Source of the DNA: Hemerocallis citrina
Lineage: Eukaryota > Streptophyta > Magnoliopsida > Asparagales > Asphodelaceae
Assembly (NCBI GenBank): GCA_017893485.1
Contig: CM030359.1
Coordinates: 31,562,430 to 31,626,429 of the forward strand
Length of the DNA stretch: 64,000 nucleotides
Direction: 5' to 3'
Under the pieces are notes generated by a model. It saw nothing but the letters and a program-made list of their open reading frames with translations. It did no database searches and was not told where the DNA came from. Of the stretch, positions 46,021 through 58,280 are shown in pieces (the first letter of the stretch is position 1; each line of letters opens with the position of its first letter). The translations under genes were made by a program, and so were the position numbers.

Positions 46021-46437
46021 GCATGTTTTTCATAATAAATATATGTTTAATGTTTTAATAAGTTGTTTATACACACACTCATATGACATCGTATATTTGA
46101 ATATTTCTTGTTCACATTTATTGATTTCAGTTTTATTTCCATTATGCTATGTATGTTGTTATGTTATTTTTGGAGTTAGTTAAAGCTGTTGTGATTTATA
46201 CCGTCGGCATCACATTGACGAACCCACAGATTGTGTTGTGCATGTAAGAGTACCTAAAGTTTAGGCATAGAGGTGTGACATCATGAGCCCGTCATCTTAT
46301 AAATCCAAGAGGTTTGGATTTTAATAAGATTTCCGTATTTTTCTGTATTATAATATATTTATGTACTCAATTGAAGGAAAAGATTTTTGAGTATGCTACG
46401 ATTTTCCTGTGTATGGAAGTCGGGGCGTTACAAGTTA

Positions 46438-47367
46438 GATCCTGTGCAGCACAAGAAAATAGGTAGAATTTGGTATTATAAGGGAAAGATACTGATTAGT
46501 CCTAATGCAAGTGAAGAATTTGATCCGTGTAGATCATCATGCATCCAATATAGGGGGTCATTCAGGGCTCCATTGGACCTTGCAAAGGATCAGAAGAGCT
46601 TTTATTTGAGAAGGCATCAATAGAGATATCAAGATCTTCATTAAGGAATACTTGGTATATCAGAGAAATAAAAATGAAACCTTGCTACCTGCAGGGTTAC
46701 TATAGCCAGAAGCCTATTCCTGATAGAGTATGAGAGGATATTTTGATGGATTTTATTGAAGGACTTTCCAAAAGTTTTGGCAAAAGTGTGATTATGGTGG
46801 TGGTAGATCAATTAACCAGATATGCCCAATTCATTGGTGTTGCTCATCCCTATACAACTCACAGTCTATTGTTCAAGTCCTCATTGATAATATCTACAAA
46901 CTACATGTCATGACAAGGCGTATCGTAGATGATCACGATTCTATTTTTTTCAATAATTTCTTGAAAGAATTCTTTATACTACAAAATTGTAGCTGGATCA
47001 GTCAACATCATATCACCCGCAAAGCGATGGCCAAACTGATATAGTACATAAGGTATTGGAGATGTATTTGCAGTATTTATGTGGTCAGAAGCCTATTGAA
47101 TGGTATAAATGGCTCGAGTGGGAGGGGTTTCGGTATAATACCAATTGGATGTAACTACAGGGTTAACTCCATTTGAGGGAGTGTATGGAAGACCACCATC
47201 ATCTCTATTGCATTATATTCATGGTACTTTAACCTTACCATCTATTGAAGAGGGGTTACTGTCCAGAGATGCTATTTTAAAGTTGTTAAAGGATAATATA
47301 GCCATTGCTCAAAATTGCATGAAGTATTTTGCTGACAAACGAAGAATTGGGAGGGTGTTTGAAGTTG
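46438..47367 (+). pseudogene. Integrase of the old gypsy element, piece 2 of 3
   Basis: The frame continues directly from the RNase H piece (DPVQHKKIGRIWYYKGKILI). The integrase core shows MDFIEGLSKSFGK and VVVDQLTRYAQF (first Asp), HPQSDGQTDIVHKVLEMYL (Asp where the catalytic Glu is usual) and LTPFEGVYGRPPSSLLHY, then KYFADKRRIGRVFE. Several stops and frameshifts lie between 46620 and 47150. The motif order fits a Ty3/gypsy chromovirus different from elements 1 and 2. It ends at the CACTA target site TTG. Confidence 0.85.
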
Positions 47368-47395
47368 CACTACAAAAGAAAGTAGATTTCCCGGC
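47368..47395 (+). repeat. Left terminal inverted repeat of the CACTA element
   Basis: CACTACAAAAGAAAGTAGAT plus TTCCCGGC. Pairs with 56639-56666. Confidence 0.95.
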
Positions 47396-47960
47396 GCTTT
47401 TTGACGTCTTTACCGGTGTTTTTTTACGCCGGTGAAACTTTCACCGGCGTTTACAATAGCGCCGGTCCAAATGCCGCCGAATCGAGCGTCGCTGAAAGCA
47501 AGGGGTCTACACCGGCGGTTTTCCTGGGCGCCGGTAAATGTGAAACCTACACCGGCGGCCTAAAAACGCCGGTGTACTGGGTCCTCTGAGTGCCGTCTTT
47601 TACTTCCAATATACATTCACCGGCGGCTATAAACCGCCGGTGTTAATCAATTTACCGGCGTTTATAGAAACGCCGGTGTAGAATGAACGTTCACCGGCGT
47701 TCTGTGACCGCCGGTGTACGTGCGTTTATGACTGCCCGCTTTTCCCTACTCGCAAGCACCGGCGTGACCAAAAACGCCGGTAAACCCAACTACACCGGCG
47801 TTTTATCAAACGCCGGTGTTCCTTTTTGCCGTTACATCTGACGGTATTCACCGGCGTCTAGCGGCATACACCGGCGTTTGTGTGACCGCCGGTTTATCGC
47901 ACACTGCAACTAATTCAATAGATAGACCGGCGTTTTATAAAAATCCGGTCTAGCTATGCC
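47396..47960. repeat. Left subterminal hairpin array of the CACTA element
   Basis: About a dozen units of the form CACCGGCG-(7-12 bases)-CGCCGGTG, each a potential short hairpin. In the family such motifs bind TNPA. GC content is much higher than in the neighbourhood. Confidence 0.9.
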
Positions 47961-48404
47961 CGTTTGTATTCCTTTCTCCGTTTTCCGTTCGATTTCAATT
48001 CACAATTTCTTTTACAAAACCTGTAAACTAATTCATAACTACTGATTCAACCAATTTCATTTCATATTAATGCGCAAATGACAACCAAACACAAGAAATA
48101 TAATAAAGTATAACACGTGTCATATCCAAATATCTCAACAAACTAATTAACAGTGTCATAATCACAACTAAATTCACCGCAAAATTAACAGTCATAATCA
48201 CAACCAAATTAGACCGACGAACATCCCAAATATCTCAACATCCCAAATATCTCAAGTCTGACAAATATCCCAACTAAACCGTCTGACATAACTCTCATAA
48301 AAAAAAAACAGTCTGACATAACAGCAAGGAGGACATAAGAACAATCATACAGCAAGGACACAAGAACAGCAAGGAGGACCACGGATTCATACCCTCGAGG
48401 AGCT

Positions 48405-51400
48405 TCAGTTCTGATCATCAGAATTTTCTTCATCTGGGCGACCGCTCTGTGAACAAAAAAAAACAATAGTTTAGTTCAACAGTATACCACAATACAGAAT
48501 ATACATATTTTTTGAACTTGCAAAAAAATCTAACTGTATCTTAAATTATAAGATCAAAGTGCCAATTGCAAATGGAATTGTTGATGATATATAGAGAGGT
48601 AAAATAATTACATTGCAATGCTAAAAATTCGGTACTTAATTTTGTTTTTTAAATATATCTAAAATAACAAAACAAATGAAAATTCAGTATCTAACTTGAA
48701 AACTCTATATTATCTCCCTTGATTGGGAATATCCACTACCTAAAACAGTAAAACAAATAAAAATTCAGTATCTAAGCATCTCTTTCATGGATTGTTCAGA
48801 CAATCCATGAAACTGTCATCGTGGACGGAAACCAAATATAAGAAAAATAAGAAAAATAAGATAGGGCTCATATCACGGATATTTTTAGGGAACTGTCATC
48901 GTGGAAGGAAACCAAATATATATAGAAGCCAAAAATGGAAACAGAAAGGAGAAAGGTAGAGACTTTGGATACACCAGGCTAACATAGCGGCATTTTCCTC
49001 ATCTCTCTCTCATCCCTTGTTTCCCTTCAGCACATGAACACAAAGAGACATCAGCAACAACAGCAAGAGCGACAAGAACGACAATAATAATAAATTATTA
49101 TGAACAAGATGTCTCTATATGGGTTTCCAGATCTCCACTCGAGCCCACTCTTTCTAATCACAGCCCAATTAAGAACATAGACAACATCCACTAAACAATC
49201 CAATCATAGCCCAGTCAAAATTTGCCATCCTAGATCCAATCATAGCCCAGTTAAAAAAACCATGCCGAAGATTGCAATCAGGTTACATTAACAGTATCTG
49301 AAAATGAAAATTTCTCCACTATCTGAGCTTATATGTTGCTCTCCAACTATATCGCAAAACCCAAGTGTTGTGCATATCCGGCCGGTGGATTGTGGCATAC
49401 GTACCTATATACCATCCTCAGTTCAAAGTGAACCCATTTTTGGTATAAAAACAAACATGCCAAGAAGACAATCAGGTGCATGATATGAGCTTCACTAACA
49501 GTTAAGTGAAAACAGGACCAAAAAAATAGCCTTAGAAGACCATCAGGTTTGTGAAATAAGCTTCACTAACGTTGAAAGAAACTGGGGATGCTATGCAGCA
49601 CTAGTTTGGAAATGAACCCATTTTGTGTTAAAAAAACCATTTTTGGCTAAGATTGCAATCAGGTTACATTAACAGTTTCTGAAAATGAAAATTTCTCCAC
49701 TATCTGAGCTTATATGTTGCTCTCCAACTATATCGCAAAACCCAAGTGTTGTGCATATCCGGCCGGAGGATTGTGGCATACGTACCTATATACCATCCTC
49801 AGTTCAAAGTGAGCTTCATTTTTGGTATAAAAACAAACATGCCAAGAAGACAATCAGGTGCATGATATGAGCTTCACTAACAGTTAAGTGAAAATAGGAC
49901 CAAAAAAATAGCCTTAGAAGACCATCAGGTTTGTGAAATAAGCTTCACTAACATTGAAAGAAACTGGGGATGCTATGCAACATACTTAGTTTGGAAATGA
50001 ACCCATTTTGTGTTAAGAAAACCATTTTTGGCTAAGATTGCAATCAGGTTACATTAACAGTATCTGAAAATGAAAATTTCTCCACTATCTGAGCTTATAT
50101 GTTGCTCTCCAACTATATCGCAAAACCCAAGTGTTGTGCATATCCGGCCGGAGGATTGTGGCATATGTACCTATATACCATCCTCAGTTCAAAGTGAACC
50201 CATTTTTGGTATAAAAACAAACATGCCAAGAAGATAATCAGGTGCATGAAATGAGCTTCACTAACAGTTAAGTGAAAATAGGACCAAAAAAATAGCCTTA
50301 GAAGACCATCAGGTTTGTGAAATAAGCTTCACTAACAGTGAAAGAAACTGGGGATGCTATGCAGCATACTTAGTTTGGAAATGAACCCATTTTGTGTTAA
50401 AAAAACCATTTTTGGCATACGTACCTACATACCATCCTCAGTTCACAGTGAACCCATTATTTGGTCAAATTCAATTGCCAAGATGACAATCAGATGCATG
50501 AAAATAAGCTTCACTAACAATAAAACAAAATGGGTTCACTTCAACAACAGCAACAACAGCAAGAGGGAACCAAATATAGAACAATTGGGTTTTGAATGGA
50601 GATTGTAGTCATAGATCAATTCTTCATAGAAGAAAAATACGAATAGGGCTCATAGCAAGTGTAGTTTTAACTGGAATTGTCATCGTGGAAGGAAACCAAA
50701 TATAGAAGCCAGAAAGAGGAATGGTAGAGAATGAGGAAACACCAGGCTAACATAGCGGCATTTTCCTCATCTCTCTCTCATCCCTTCTTTCCCTTCAACA
50801 CACGAACACAAAGAGACATCAGCAACAACAACAAGAGCGACAAGAACAACAATAATAAAAAATCATTATGAAGAAGATGTCTCTATATGGGTTTCCAGAT
50901 CTCCACTCCAGCCCTCTCGTTCTAATCACAGCCCAACTAAGAACATGGACAACAGCCACTGAACAATCCAATCACAGCCCAATCAAAATTGGCCATCCTG
51001 GATCTTAATGAAATAAGCTTCAGTAGTAGTAAAAGAAGATGGGGATGCTAGCAGCAAACTCAGTTTGGAAGTGAACCCTTTTTTGGTTAAAAAATCATGC
51101 CAAAGATGGCAAACAGGTTACTTTAACAGTATCTTGAAATGAAAATTTCCATTAATGTCTCAGTTCACAGTAAACCCATTTATTATCAAAAAAACATGCC
51201 AAGAAGACAAGCAGATGCATGAAATGAGCTTCATTAACAGTGAAAGAGGATGGGGATGCTAGCAGCATACGCAGTTTGGTGGTGAACCCATTATTTGATC
51301 AAAAGATCATGCAAAAGAGGGCAATCGGCAGGATACCTTAACAGTAAGTTAAAATGAAAATTTCCATTAACTGAGCTTAATTATATGTTGCTCCACTAAT

Positions 51401-54400
51401 TGTTGTGCCCAACTAAATCTAAAACCAACTTGTTGTCCAAATCACAGACCATTTTGGCGTACGTAGGTATAGCATCCTCAGTTCACAGTGAACCCATTTA
51501 TTATCAAAAAAACATGGCAAAAAGACAAGCAGATGCATGAAATGAGCTTCATTAACAGTGAAAGAGGATGGGGATGCTAACAGCATACTCAGTCTGGTGG
51601 TGAACCCATTATTTGATCAAAAAATCATGCAAAATAGGGCAATCTGCAGGATACCTTAACGGTACCTTAAATTGAAAATTTACATTAACTGAGCTTAAGT
51701 ATATGTTGCTCCACTAGTTGTTGTGCTCAACTAAATCTAAAACCAACTTGTTGTGCAAATCACAGACCATTTTGGCGTACGTAGCTATAGCATCCTCAGT
51801 TCACACTAAACCCATTTAGTATAAAAAAAACATGCCAAGAAGACAAGCAGATGCATGAAATGAGCTTCATTAACAGTAAAAGACCATGAAAATTTCCAGT
51901 ATCTAAGCATTTATTTTTCTATTAATTCTTCATCCCAACTAAACCATTCAAGTTAAGGAAATCAAGATGCATCTATCTGAAAAATATGCTAAGTTTGGAA
52001 AATAAGGGAAATCAAGAGATGATACCGAAGAGAGCGAGAGAGAGAGCGGAGGAGGGAAATCGAAAATGACGAATAGGGCTCATAGCAAGTGTAGTTTTAA
52101 TTGGAATTGTCATCGTGGAAGGAAACCAAATATAGAAGCCAGAAAGAGGAATGGTAGAGAATGAGGATACACCAGGCTAACATAGCGGCATTTTCCTCAT
52201 CCCTCTCTCATCCCTTCTTTCCCTTCAACACACGGACACATAGAGACATCAGCAACAACAGCAAGAATGACAAGAACAACAATAATAATAAATTATTATG
52301 AACGAGATGTCTCTATATGGGTTTCCAGATCTCCACTCCAACTCGTCTCTTTCTAATCACAGCCCAATTAAGAACAATTGGTCACAGTCACTTTTAAAGA
52401 AACATATATGCTCAGATAATGGAAATTTTCATTTTAAGATACTTTTAAAGTAACCTGATTGCCATCTTTGGCATGATTGCCATCCTCATCTTCTTTTACT
52501 GTTAATGAAGCTTATCTCATGCATCTGATTGTCATCTTGGCATGTTTTTTATAACAAAATGGGTTCACTGTGAACTGAGGATGCTATAGGTACGTATGCC
52601 AAAATCCTCCGGATATGCACAACAATTGGGTATTAGATTTAGTGCAACGATGAACAGGGCTCATATCAAGTATAATATTACGGACTGTCATCGTGGAAGG
52701 AAACCCATTTAATATATAACAAGAGGGGATGGTAGAGACTTTGGATACACCAGGCTAACATAGCGGCATTTTCCTCATCTCTCTCTCATCCCTTCTTTCC
52801 CTTCAACACACGGACACATAGAGACATCAGCAACAACAACAAGAGGGGATTGGTCCAACAAAAAGTATAGATTATAATAAACGGGATGTCTCTATTTGGG
52901 TTTTCAGATCTCCACTCCAGCCCTTTCTTTCTAATCACAGCCCACTTAAGAAAATTAGATTTAGTTGGGCTCAAGAATTAGTAGAGCAACATATAAGCTC
53001 AGGTACTGTTAAAGTAACATGCAGATTGCCATCTTTGGCATGATTTTGTAACAAAAAATGGGTTCACTGTGAAACTAAGTATGCTGCTAGCATACCAAAA
53101 TCCTCCAAATCAGTACAACAACGCGGCTGAACAAACCTTATCAGCAGGTCATACAATGTCATCTAAGCATGTTATGTGCCAAAGTGGGATTGGTAATACA
53201 ATGCATGAACGACACGTATTAGTTGTTTGTGAGTATGCAATAGGGTGCAGCTATGAACAGGGCTCATATCAAGTGTAGTATTACGGACTGTCATCGTGGA
53301 AGGAAACCCATTTAATATATAAGCCATATATGGAGCCAAAAAGAAGGATGGTAGAGACTTTGGATACACCAGGCTAACATAGTGGCATTTTCCTCATCTC
53401 TCCCCTTATCCCTTCTTTCCCTTCAACACACGGACACATAGAGACATCAGCAACAACAACAAGAGGGGATTGGTCCAACAAAAAGTATAGATTATAATAA
53501 ACGAGATGTCTCTATTTGGGTTTCCAGATCTCCACTCCAGCCCTTTCTTTCTAATCACAGCCCACTTAAGAAACATAGACGAAATACTTATAGACGACAG
53601 CCACAATGCACACTCACAAACACTAGTACGTGTCTTTCATGCATTCAAGACCCTAATCTCTTTAAAAAAACCAATTTAAATACTTACCCTGGGTGGGACT
53701 TGGGACTGCTGCCCTATTAAATTGGCCATTTGTTCTTGGAGGAGTGCAACTTGTGCCTTTAAGGCAGTCATCTCCTCCTCGTGATTGCCACTTAAACTAG
53801 ATGGACTCCGTCCAAATAGCCGCGAGGGGGTTGGTCCCAGGCCCATACCACGGACACGTCCATGCCTCTCCTTTCCCCTAACATCGGTCAAGGCAACTCT
53901 CTGCCGGGTACGCCAATCTGGGCGTGGCGCCGTAGGGTCCGAATCTGAAGCAGAGGAGATTTCATCATACCTTTTCCGAGCATTAGTCTGTAAAAGGACA
54001 TAACAATCAGAGTTAAAAGCAGATGAGATTTCGACTCCTCATTAGATATTAGTTCGCAAATCACCAGAATCCGTGCTGCCTCAGGGCTCGCATACGTCCC
54101 ATCCTTTGATTTGTGGGTGGCATCAAAAAAGTCAATGTCCCCAAACTCCGTAGGCCCCCCCAAATCTTCTGCCTATATATTAGTAAGATGAAATGGTTAT
54201 AAACAAATAACTGTAAGTAAAAAATTGTTCAATACTATTGCGCCTACCAATTCTTCCCGAACCAGAGCGAAGCTCTGTGTACCAGCAGTGTGCAGCACTA
54301 GCTGCTTTGACCGACTGGCAGCTCCCACCTCCGCCCTTTTCTGTACATGCCACAATGAAGTTAACAGAAAAATTCATTATAGCCGCCATACAACCACATA

Positions 54401-55074
54401 CTCATTAGATTTTTGTGTGTTTAATGTAAATACCTGACCGATCGCCGAACTCCAGTAGTGCACAAGAAATTGCCAATCCGAAGGCTCCACATTTTCTGGC
54501 ACATTCACTGCATTCTCCTTCTCTGAAAGGTCTTTGTTATAAAACTTCGACTTCAATTCACTCTTGTGGTCCCTCCACTTCTTGGAGAGTGACTTTTCAA
54601 CCCAAGGCGTAAGGGAGTCGGCGAACGAGAAGTATTGCTGCAAAATTCATTACCCATCACTAATAATACATATTTCAATAATAATTTTTCGCCGACCAAT
54701 TATGTATTTTAGATGAGAAATACCTTGATTGTCGTAATAGCAGTGGCCTTTGTGGTGGTTGGCACCTTCGGCCAACTCTCGTATGACAAAGGAAGTATGC
54801 GGGGGTTCCTTGCTATAACCCCAATGAAGGAAGAAAATTTGCTGGCATTATCGCCAACTGGTTGCCCAACACCGTTCGCCTCCACCTCGATCCTTTCATC
54901 ATTCTGAAGCCTCCAAACATTCGTCATCTTAGTCCGCCCACGATGTTTTTTGACAGTGGGCGGCGTGCTACCCTCACCCTCTTCTGTTTGACTGTCACTA
55001 TTATGTAGTGGCTGCTCATCCCCATGGCTCTCGTTGCCATCATTTATATTTAACCTCTTTCCACGCCTCGGCAT
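48405..55074 (-). CDS. Ptta/En/Spm-family (Transposase_24, TNPA-like) protein, six-exon gene model
   Basis: Exons on minus: 55074-54724, 54637-54434, 54340-54248, 54172-54065, 53987-53688 and 48446-48405 (TGA 48407-48405). All have GT-AG borders, all introns are phase 0, and there is no internal stop, giving about 365 residues. Recognisable family segments are RTKMTNVWRLQNDERIEVE and GQPVGDNASKFSSFIGVIAR (exon 1), SKKWRDHKSELK and WQFLVHYWSS (exon 2), HTAGTQSFALVREEL (exon 3) and the HKSKDGTYASPEAARIL block (exon 4). Exon 5 ends in a coiled coil (EEEMTALKAQVALLQEQMANL). The last exon codes an acidic tail (SGRPDEENSDDQN) and needs a 5.2-kb intron; it is the least certain part. Members of this family bind subterminal motifs of CACTA elements and assist transposition in the nucleus. 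It looks intact, unlike every retroelement gene here. Confidence 0.8.
48865..53580. repeat. Five copies of a ~300-bp block in the long intron
   Basis: A block with AACTGTCATCGTGGAAGGAAA, CACCAGGCTAACATAGCGGC and ATGTCTCTATATGGGTTTCC occurs near 48890-49150, 50660-50900, 52090-52340, 52680-52920 and 53280-53540. It alternates with the 383-bp family, so the intron is largely built of two interleaved repeats. Confidence 0.85.
49261..50420. repeat. Three tandem copies of a ~383-bp unit inside the CACTA element
   Basis: GATTGCAATCAGGTTACATT recurs at 49270, 49651 and 50036. The copies are nearly identical. Diverged pieces of the same unit (GAACCCATTTTTGGT, ACATGCCAAGAAGACAATCAG) are scattered through 50430-53100 and 55090-56080, with an inverted copy at about 52400-52640. 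Confidence 0.9.
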
Positions 55075-56440
55075 GTTGTACCTGTCAAGGATTCAAATAC
55101 ACACATGCCAAGAAGACAATCAGATGCATGAAATCAGCTTCATTAACAGTGAAAGAAGATGAGGCCTATGCTAGCAGCATACTTAGTTTGGAAGTGAACC
55201 CATTATTTGGTTAAAAAATCATGCCAAAGAGGGCAATCAGGTTACTTTAACAGTATCTTAAAATGAAAATTTCCATTATCCGATCTTATATGTTGCTCTA
55301 CTAATTCTTGAGCCCAACTAAATCTAAAACCCAATTGTTGTGCATATCTGGAGGATTTTGGCATACAGCTATAGCATCCTCAGTTCACAGTGAACCCATT
55401 TAATACCAAAAAAACATGCCAAGAAGGCAATCAGATGCATGAAATAAGCTTCATTAACAGTAAAAGAAGATGAAAATTCTAGCAGCATACTTAGTTAGGA
55501 AGTGAACCCATTTTTTGTTAAAAAATCATGCCAAAGATGGCAAACAGGTTACTTTAACAGTATCTTGAAATGAACATTTTCATTATCTGAGCATATATGT
55601 TGCTCTACTAATTCTTTAGCCTAACTAAATCTAAAACCCAATTGTTCAGCATATCCGGAGGATTTTGGCATACGTAGCTATAACATCCTCAGTTCACAGT
55701 GAACCCATTTTGGTTAAAAAAACATGCCAAGATGACTATCAGATGCATGGAATAAGCTTCTTTAACAATAAAAGAAGATGAAATTTCTAGCAGCATACTT
55801 AGTTTGGAAGTGAACCCATTTTTGGTTAAAAAATCATGCCAAAGAGGGCAATCTGCAGGTAACTTTAACAGTTTCTTGAAATGAAAATTTCTCCATTATC
55901 TGAGCATATATGTTGCTCCACTAATGGTTGTGCCCAACCCAATCTAAAACCCAATTGTTGTGCATCGTCAGTTCACAGTGAACCCATTTTATATCAAAAA
56001 AACATGCCAAGAAGACAATCAGATGCATGAAATCAGCTTCATTAACAGTATAAGAACATGAAAATTTCAACATGCATCTATCAGAAAAAAATGCTAAGTT
56101 TCAAAAATTAGGGGAATCAACAGATGATACCGAAGAGAGAGAGAGAGCGGGGCGACGAGCGCGGGGGGGGGGGGGGAAGATAGAGAGAGAGCGGGGCGAC
56201 ACGGTCGTTTCCGTTCGCCGATTCACCTCCAAATCGGGATAGGGAGGAGGGAAATCGAAAATGGCGAAGGGAAGAAGGGACGATGACGAATGTTCGAAGG
56301 CCGTCGAAGAGGACGAAGCGGCGGAGGCAAACGCGCGGGAAGGAGAGCGAGGAAGGAGGGAAAACGAAGCGCCTTTTGTTTTTTATTTTTTTGGGGTTTA
56401 GGAAAATGGCGAGCGAAAGGTTAGGGTAGATGGGATTTAT
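55075..56440 (-). promoter_or_regulatory. Upstream region of the CACTA transposase gene
   Basis: 55090-56080 holds diverged copies of the 383-bp repeat. 56130-56360 is GC- and CpG-rich with GA runs and a 12-G tract, unlike the surroundings, and is the likely promoter/5' UTR for minus-strand transcription. No TATA box was picked. Confidence 0.4.
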
Positions 56441-56448
56441 CGCAGCTT

Positions 56449-56638
56449 TTCACCGGCGTTTTAATTAGACACGCCGGTGAATCATAAACTACACCGGCGT
56501 TTTTAAATAAAACGCCGGTGAATAAGCGGATTCACCGGCGTTTTAATTCGGCCGCCGGTATATAACCATCGCATCTGGTGGCCCCATTCCTAATCGCTAC
56601 CTACCCCGGCGCTACTAGTAAAACGCCGGGGAATATTC
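56449..56638. repeat. Right subterminal hairpin array of the CACTA element
   Basis: CACCGGCGTTTTAATTAGAC/ACGCCGGTG and three or four similar inverted units. Shorter than the left array. Confidence 0.9.
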
Positions 56639-56666
56639 GCCGGTAAATCTGGTTTCTTTTGTAGTG
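56639..56666 (-). repeat. Right terminal inverted repeat of the CACTA element
   Basis: GCCGGTAAATCTGGTTTC plus TTTTGTAGTG. Complementary to the left repeat except at three positions. Confidence 0.95.
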
Positions 56667-56669
56667 TTG

Positions 56670-56780
56670 GTGATTTGGTGATGCTCAAGGTACAACACTA
56701 TTGATAAGTTATAGTGAGAAATTATATTCCTCAGAAGTTGTCTTCCAAATTCTTTGGGCCTTATCGAGTATTAGAGAAGA
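56670..56780 (+). pseudogene. Integrase C-terminus of the old gypsy element, piece 3 of 3
   Basis: Continues piece 2 in frame (GDLVMLKV), then with two stops to KLSSKFFGPYRVLEK, the GPY/F motif of gypsy integrase. It is cut at the GAAGA target site of LTR G. Confidence 0.85.
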
Positions 56781-57754
56781 TGTAACGCCCCGAATTCCAA
56801 AACACAGTAATTCGTAGCACAACATGATCTTTTGCTTCAAATTCGTACAATTTTATAAGGAATTTAAAACTTTTTCATACAACACTGTTATTTTATATTA
56901 ATATAGCATAAAAATAAATAATTACACAAGACAAATACAACTTGAATGATAACAACAAAAATATGCTAGCAAGCCTTAGAACCAAATCAATCTTTGTGTT
57001 CTTTTTGTAAATCCCAACCCTGCACTGAAAACTGTGGGCACGTCAGTTGCTTACAACCGACGCAATATTATAAAATAGCGATCCTCACTATGCCGTAATA
57101 TAACGATTCAAAATACTTAACAACCACATGCTTGAATGTAAACAAAGTGTGAAATGTGACTATCCTAAATATGTCAATGTATACAATGAGTTAATGCATA
57201 ATGCAGGTGTTTACGCTATGATAACACTAATGCATACTTGTTCGGATTCTATGCATCTCATTCTACATAGGTCCAAGGGCAAGCACATACGTACTCCACA
57301 TTATAGGGTTGAATCCCTCGCCATGCAACCTACTACTATGAATACTACAAGATTTAGACACTTTGCAAGTATTCGCTCTCGCCCTTGGAATACTTGAGAT
57401 CAATCTCTCTCCGTGGATCATCCTGTGGCCCTTACGTCCATCGTCCTGGAATACTGGGAATTGTCTCACTCCGCAGGTCATCCTGGAGCTCTCATTGCAC
57501 AAATGTCCCATAAGCGTCACTCTCATCCAGGGATATTGGAGATCATTCCCGCTCTGTGAATCATTTTGTGGCCCTTACGTCCATCGTCCTGGAATACTGG
57601 GGACTGCCTCTCTCCAAGGATCATCCTAGAGTCCATAACTCACATTTGCTCTTATTTCATCATGTCTCCAACTAGTGCCTGGTCCTTAAGTTTAGTTAAA
57701 ATCATCACAACTGTAATGCCCTGATTTTTCAATTAATGAAAAATTATTTTATTT

Positions 57755-58097
57755 TGCACGTAGTGTGCACGTGCAATATTTTGGTTGAATTAAATCTTAT
57801 AATTATTTTCATTGTGATGGATATAGATATTTTAAATTTGTGCTTTCAAATTATTTTATACAAAAGCCTTCTTTTGAATAGATGAAAAGCCTTTTCTTTT
57901 AAAAAGCCCAAAATGTAATTCATTTATTTTATTTTCAAATAATTATTTTGGCCCATAAAACTAAAGCCCATGGATTAATCTATTTTTTTTATACAACTTG
58001 TCATGTAGAATACAATTTAAATACTATTTTGTTTTTTAAATGCACAATTTTGGGCCTAGTTGCATGCACGTGCACTACACCTACACGTGCAATATGT
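57755..58097 (+). promoter_or_regulatory. CACGTG (G-box) cluster upstream of the LTR F TATA box
   Basis: GTGCACGTGCAAT (57770), GCACGTGCACTACAC (about 58068) and ACACGTGCAAT (about 58083) carry ACGT cores. The same cluster is kept in LTR E at 40435-40465 and 40740-40765. Plant bZIP/bHLH factors bind such sites. Confidence 0.5.
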
Positions 58098-58272
58098 ATT
58101 TTCTCCAAGCATGGCCGGTTGCATCTTTGGAGGGAAAATCAAATTTGTAATGGTGATCATGGTGTGGTGGTTACTTGGATGTGGGTAGTTATTGCAACTC
58201 CTACTTTCATCTTGGCCCTCCATCCTACAACCAACCAATTGATCCTAGCCCTCCATTCTCTTTGATTTTTAG

Positions 58273-58280
58273 TATAAATA
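58273..58280 (+). promoter_or_regulatory. TATA box of LTR F
   Basis: AGTATAAATACCCCCCC. Identical in LTR E on minus. Confidence 0.6.

Larger units (their letters stand above)
20553..46432 (+). mobile_element. Solo LTR A (about 3.7 kb of its own sequence), host of three nested LTR insertions
   Basis: It starts TGTAACACCCCG and ends CGGGGCGTTACA, flanked by perfect AGTTA duplications (20548-20552 and 46433-46437). Its own pieces are 20553-20587, 36091-37561, 40812-42598 and 46026-46432. The rest is LTR C with chromovirus 2, LTR E and LTR D. A TATA box at about 36758 and a CCACC/TC-rich leader show the plus orientation. No internal domain of its own family was seen, so it is a solo LTR related to the same long-LTR group. 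Confidence 0.8.
47368..56666 (-). mobile_element. CACTA (En/Spm) DNA transposon, 9,299 bp, with one transposase gene
   Basis: It has terminal inverted repeats CACTACAAAAGAAA...AGATTT.CCGGC (28 bp, 3 mismatches), the hallmark CACTA ends, and a 3-bp TTG target duplication (47365-47367, 56667-56669). Deleting it with one TTG restores integrase reading FEVGDLVMLK. Both ends carry subterminal CACCGGCG/CGCCGGTG motifs. It encodes a TNPA-like protein on minus; no TNPD-type catalytic transposase (Transposase_21) was found. It would therefore depend on another element for cutting. Confidence 0.95.

Noticed and set aside
52786..53606. Repeated minus-strand frames of about 62-66 codons with a Leu-rich end
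   Set aside because: They fall in copies of the 300-bp intron block; similarity reflects the DNA repeat and other copies are not open.
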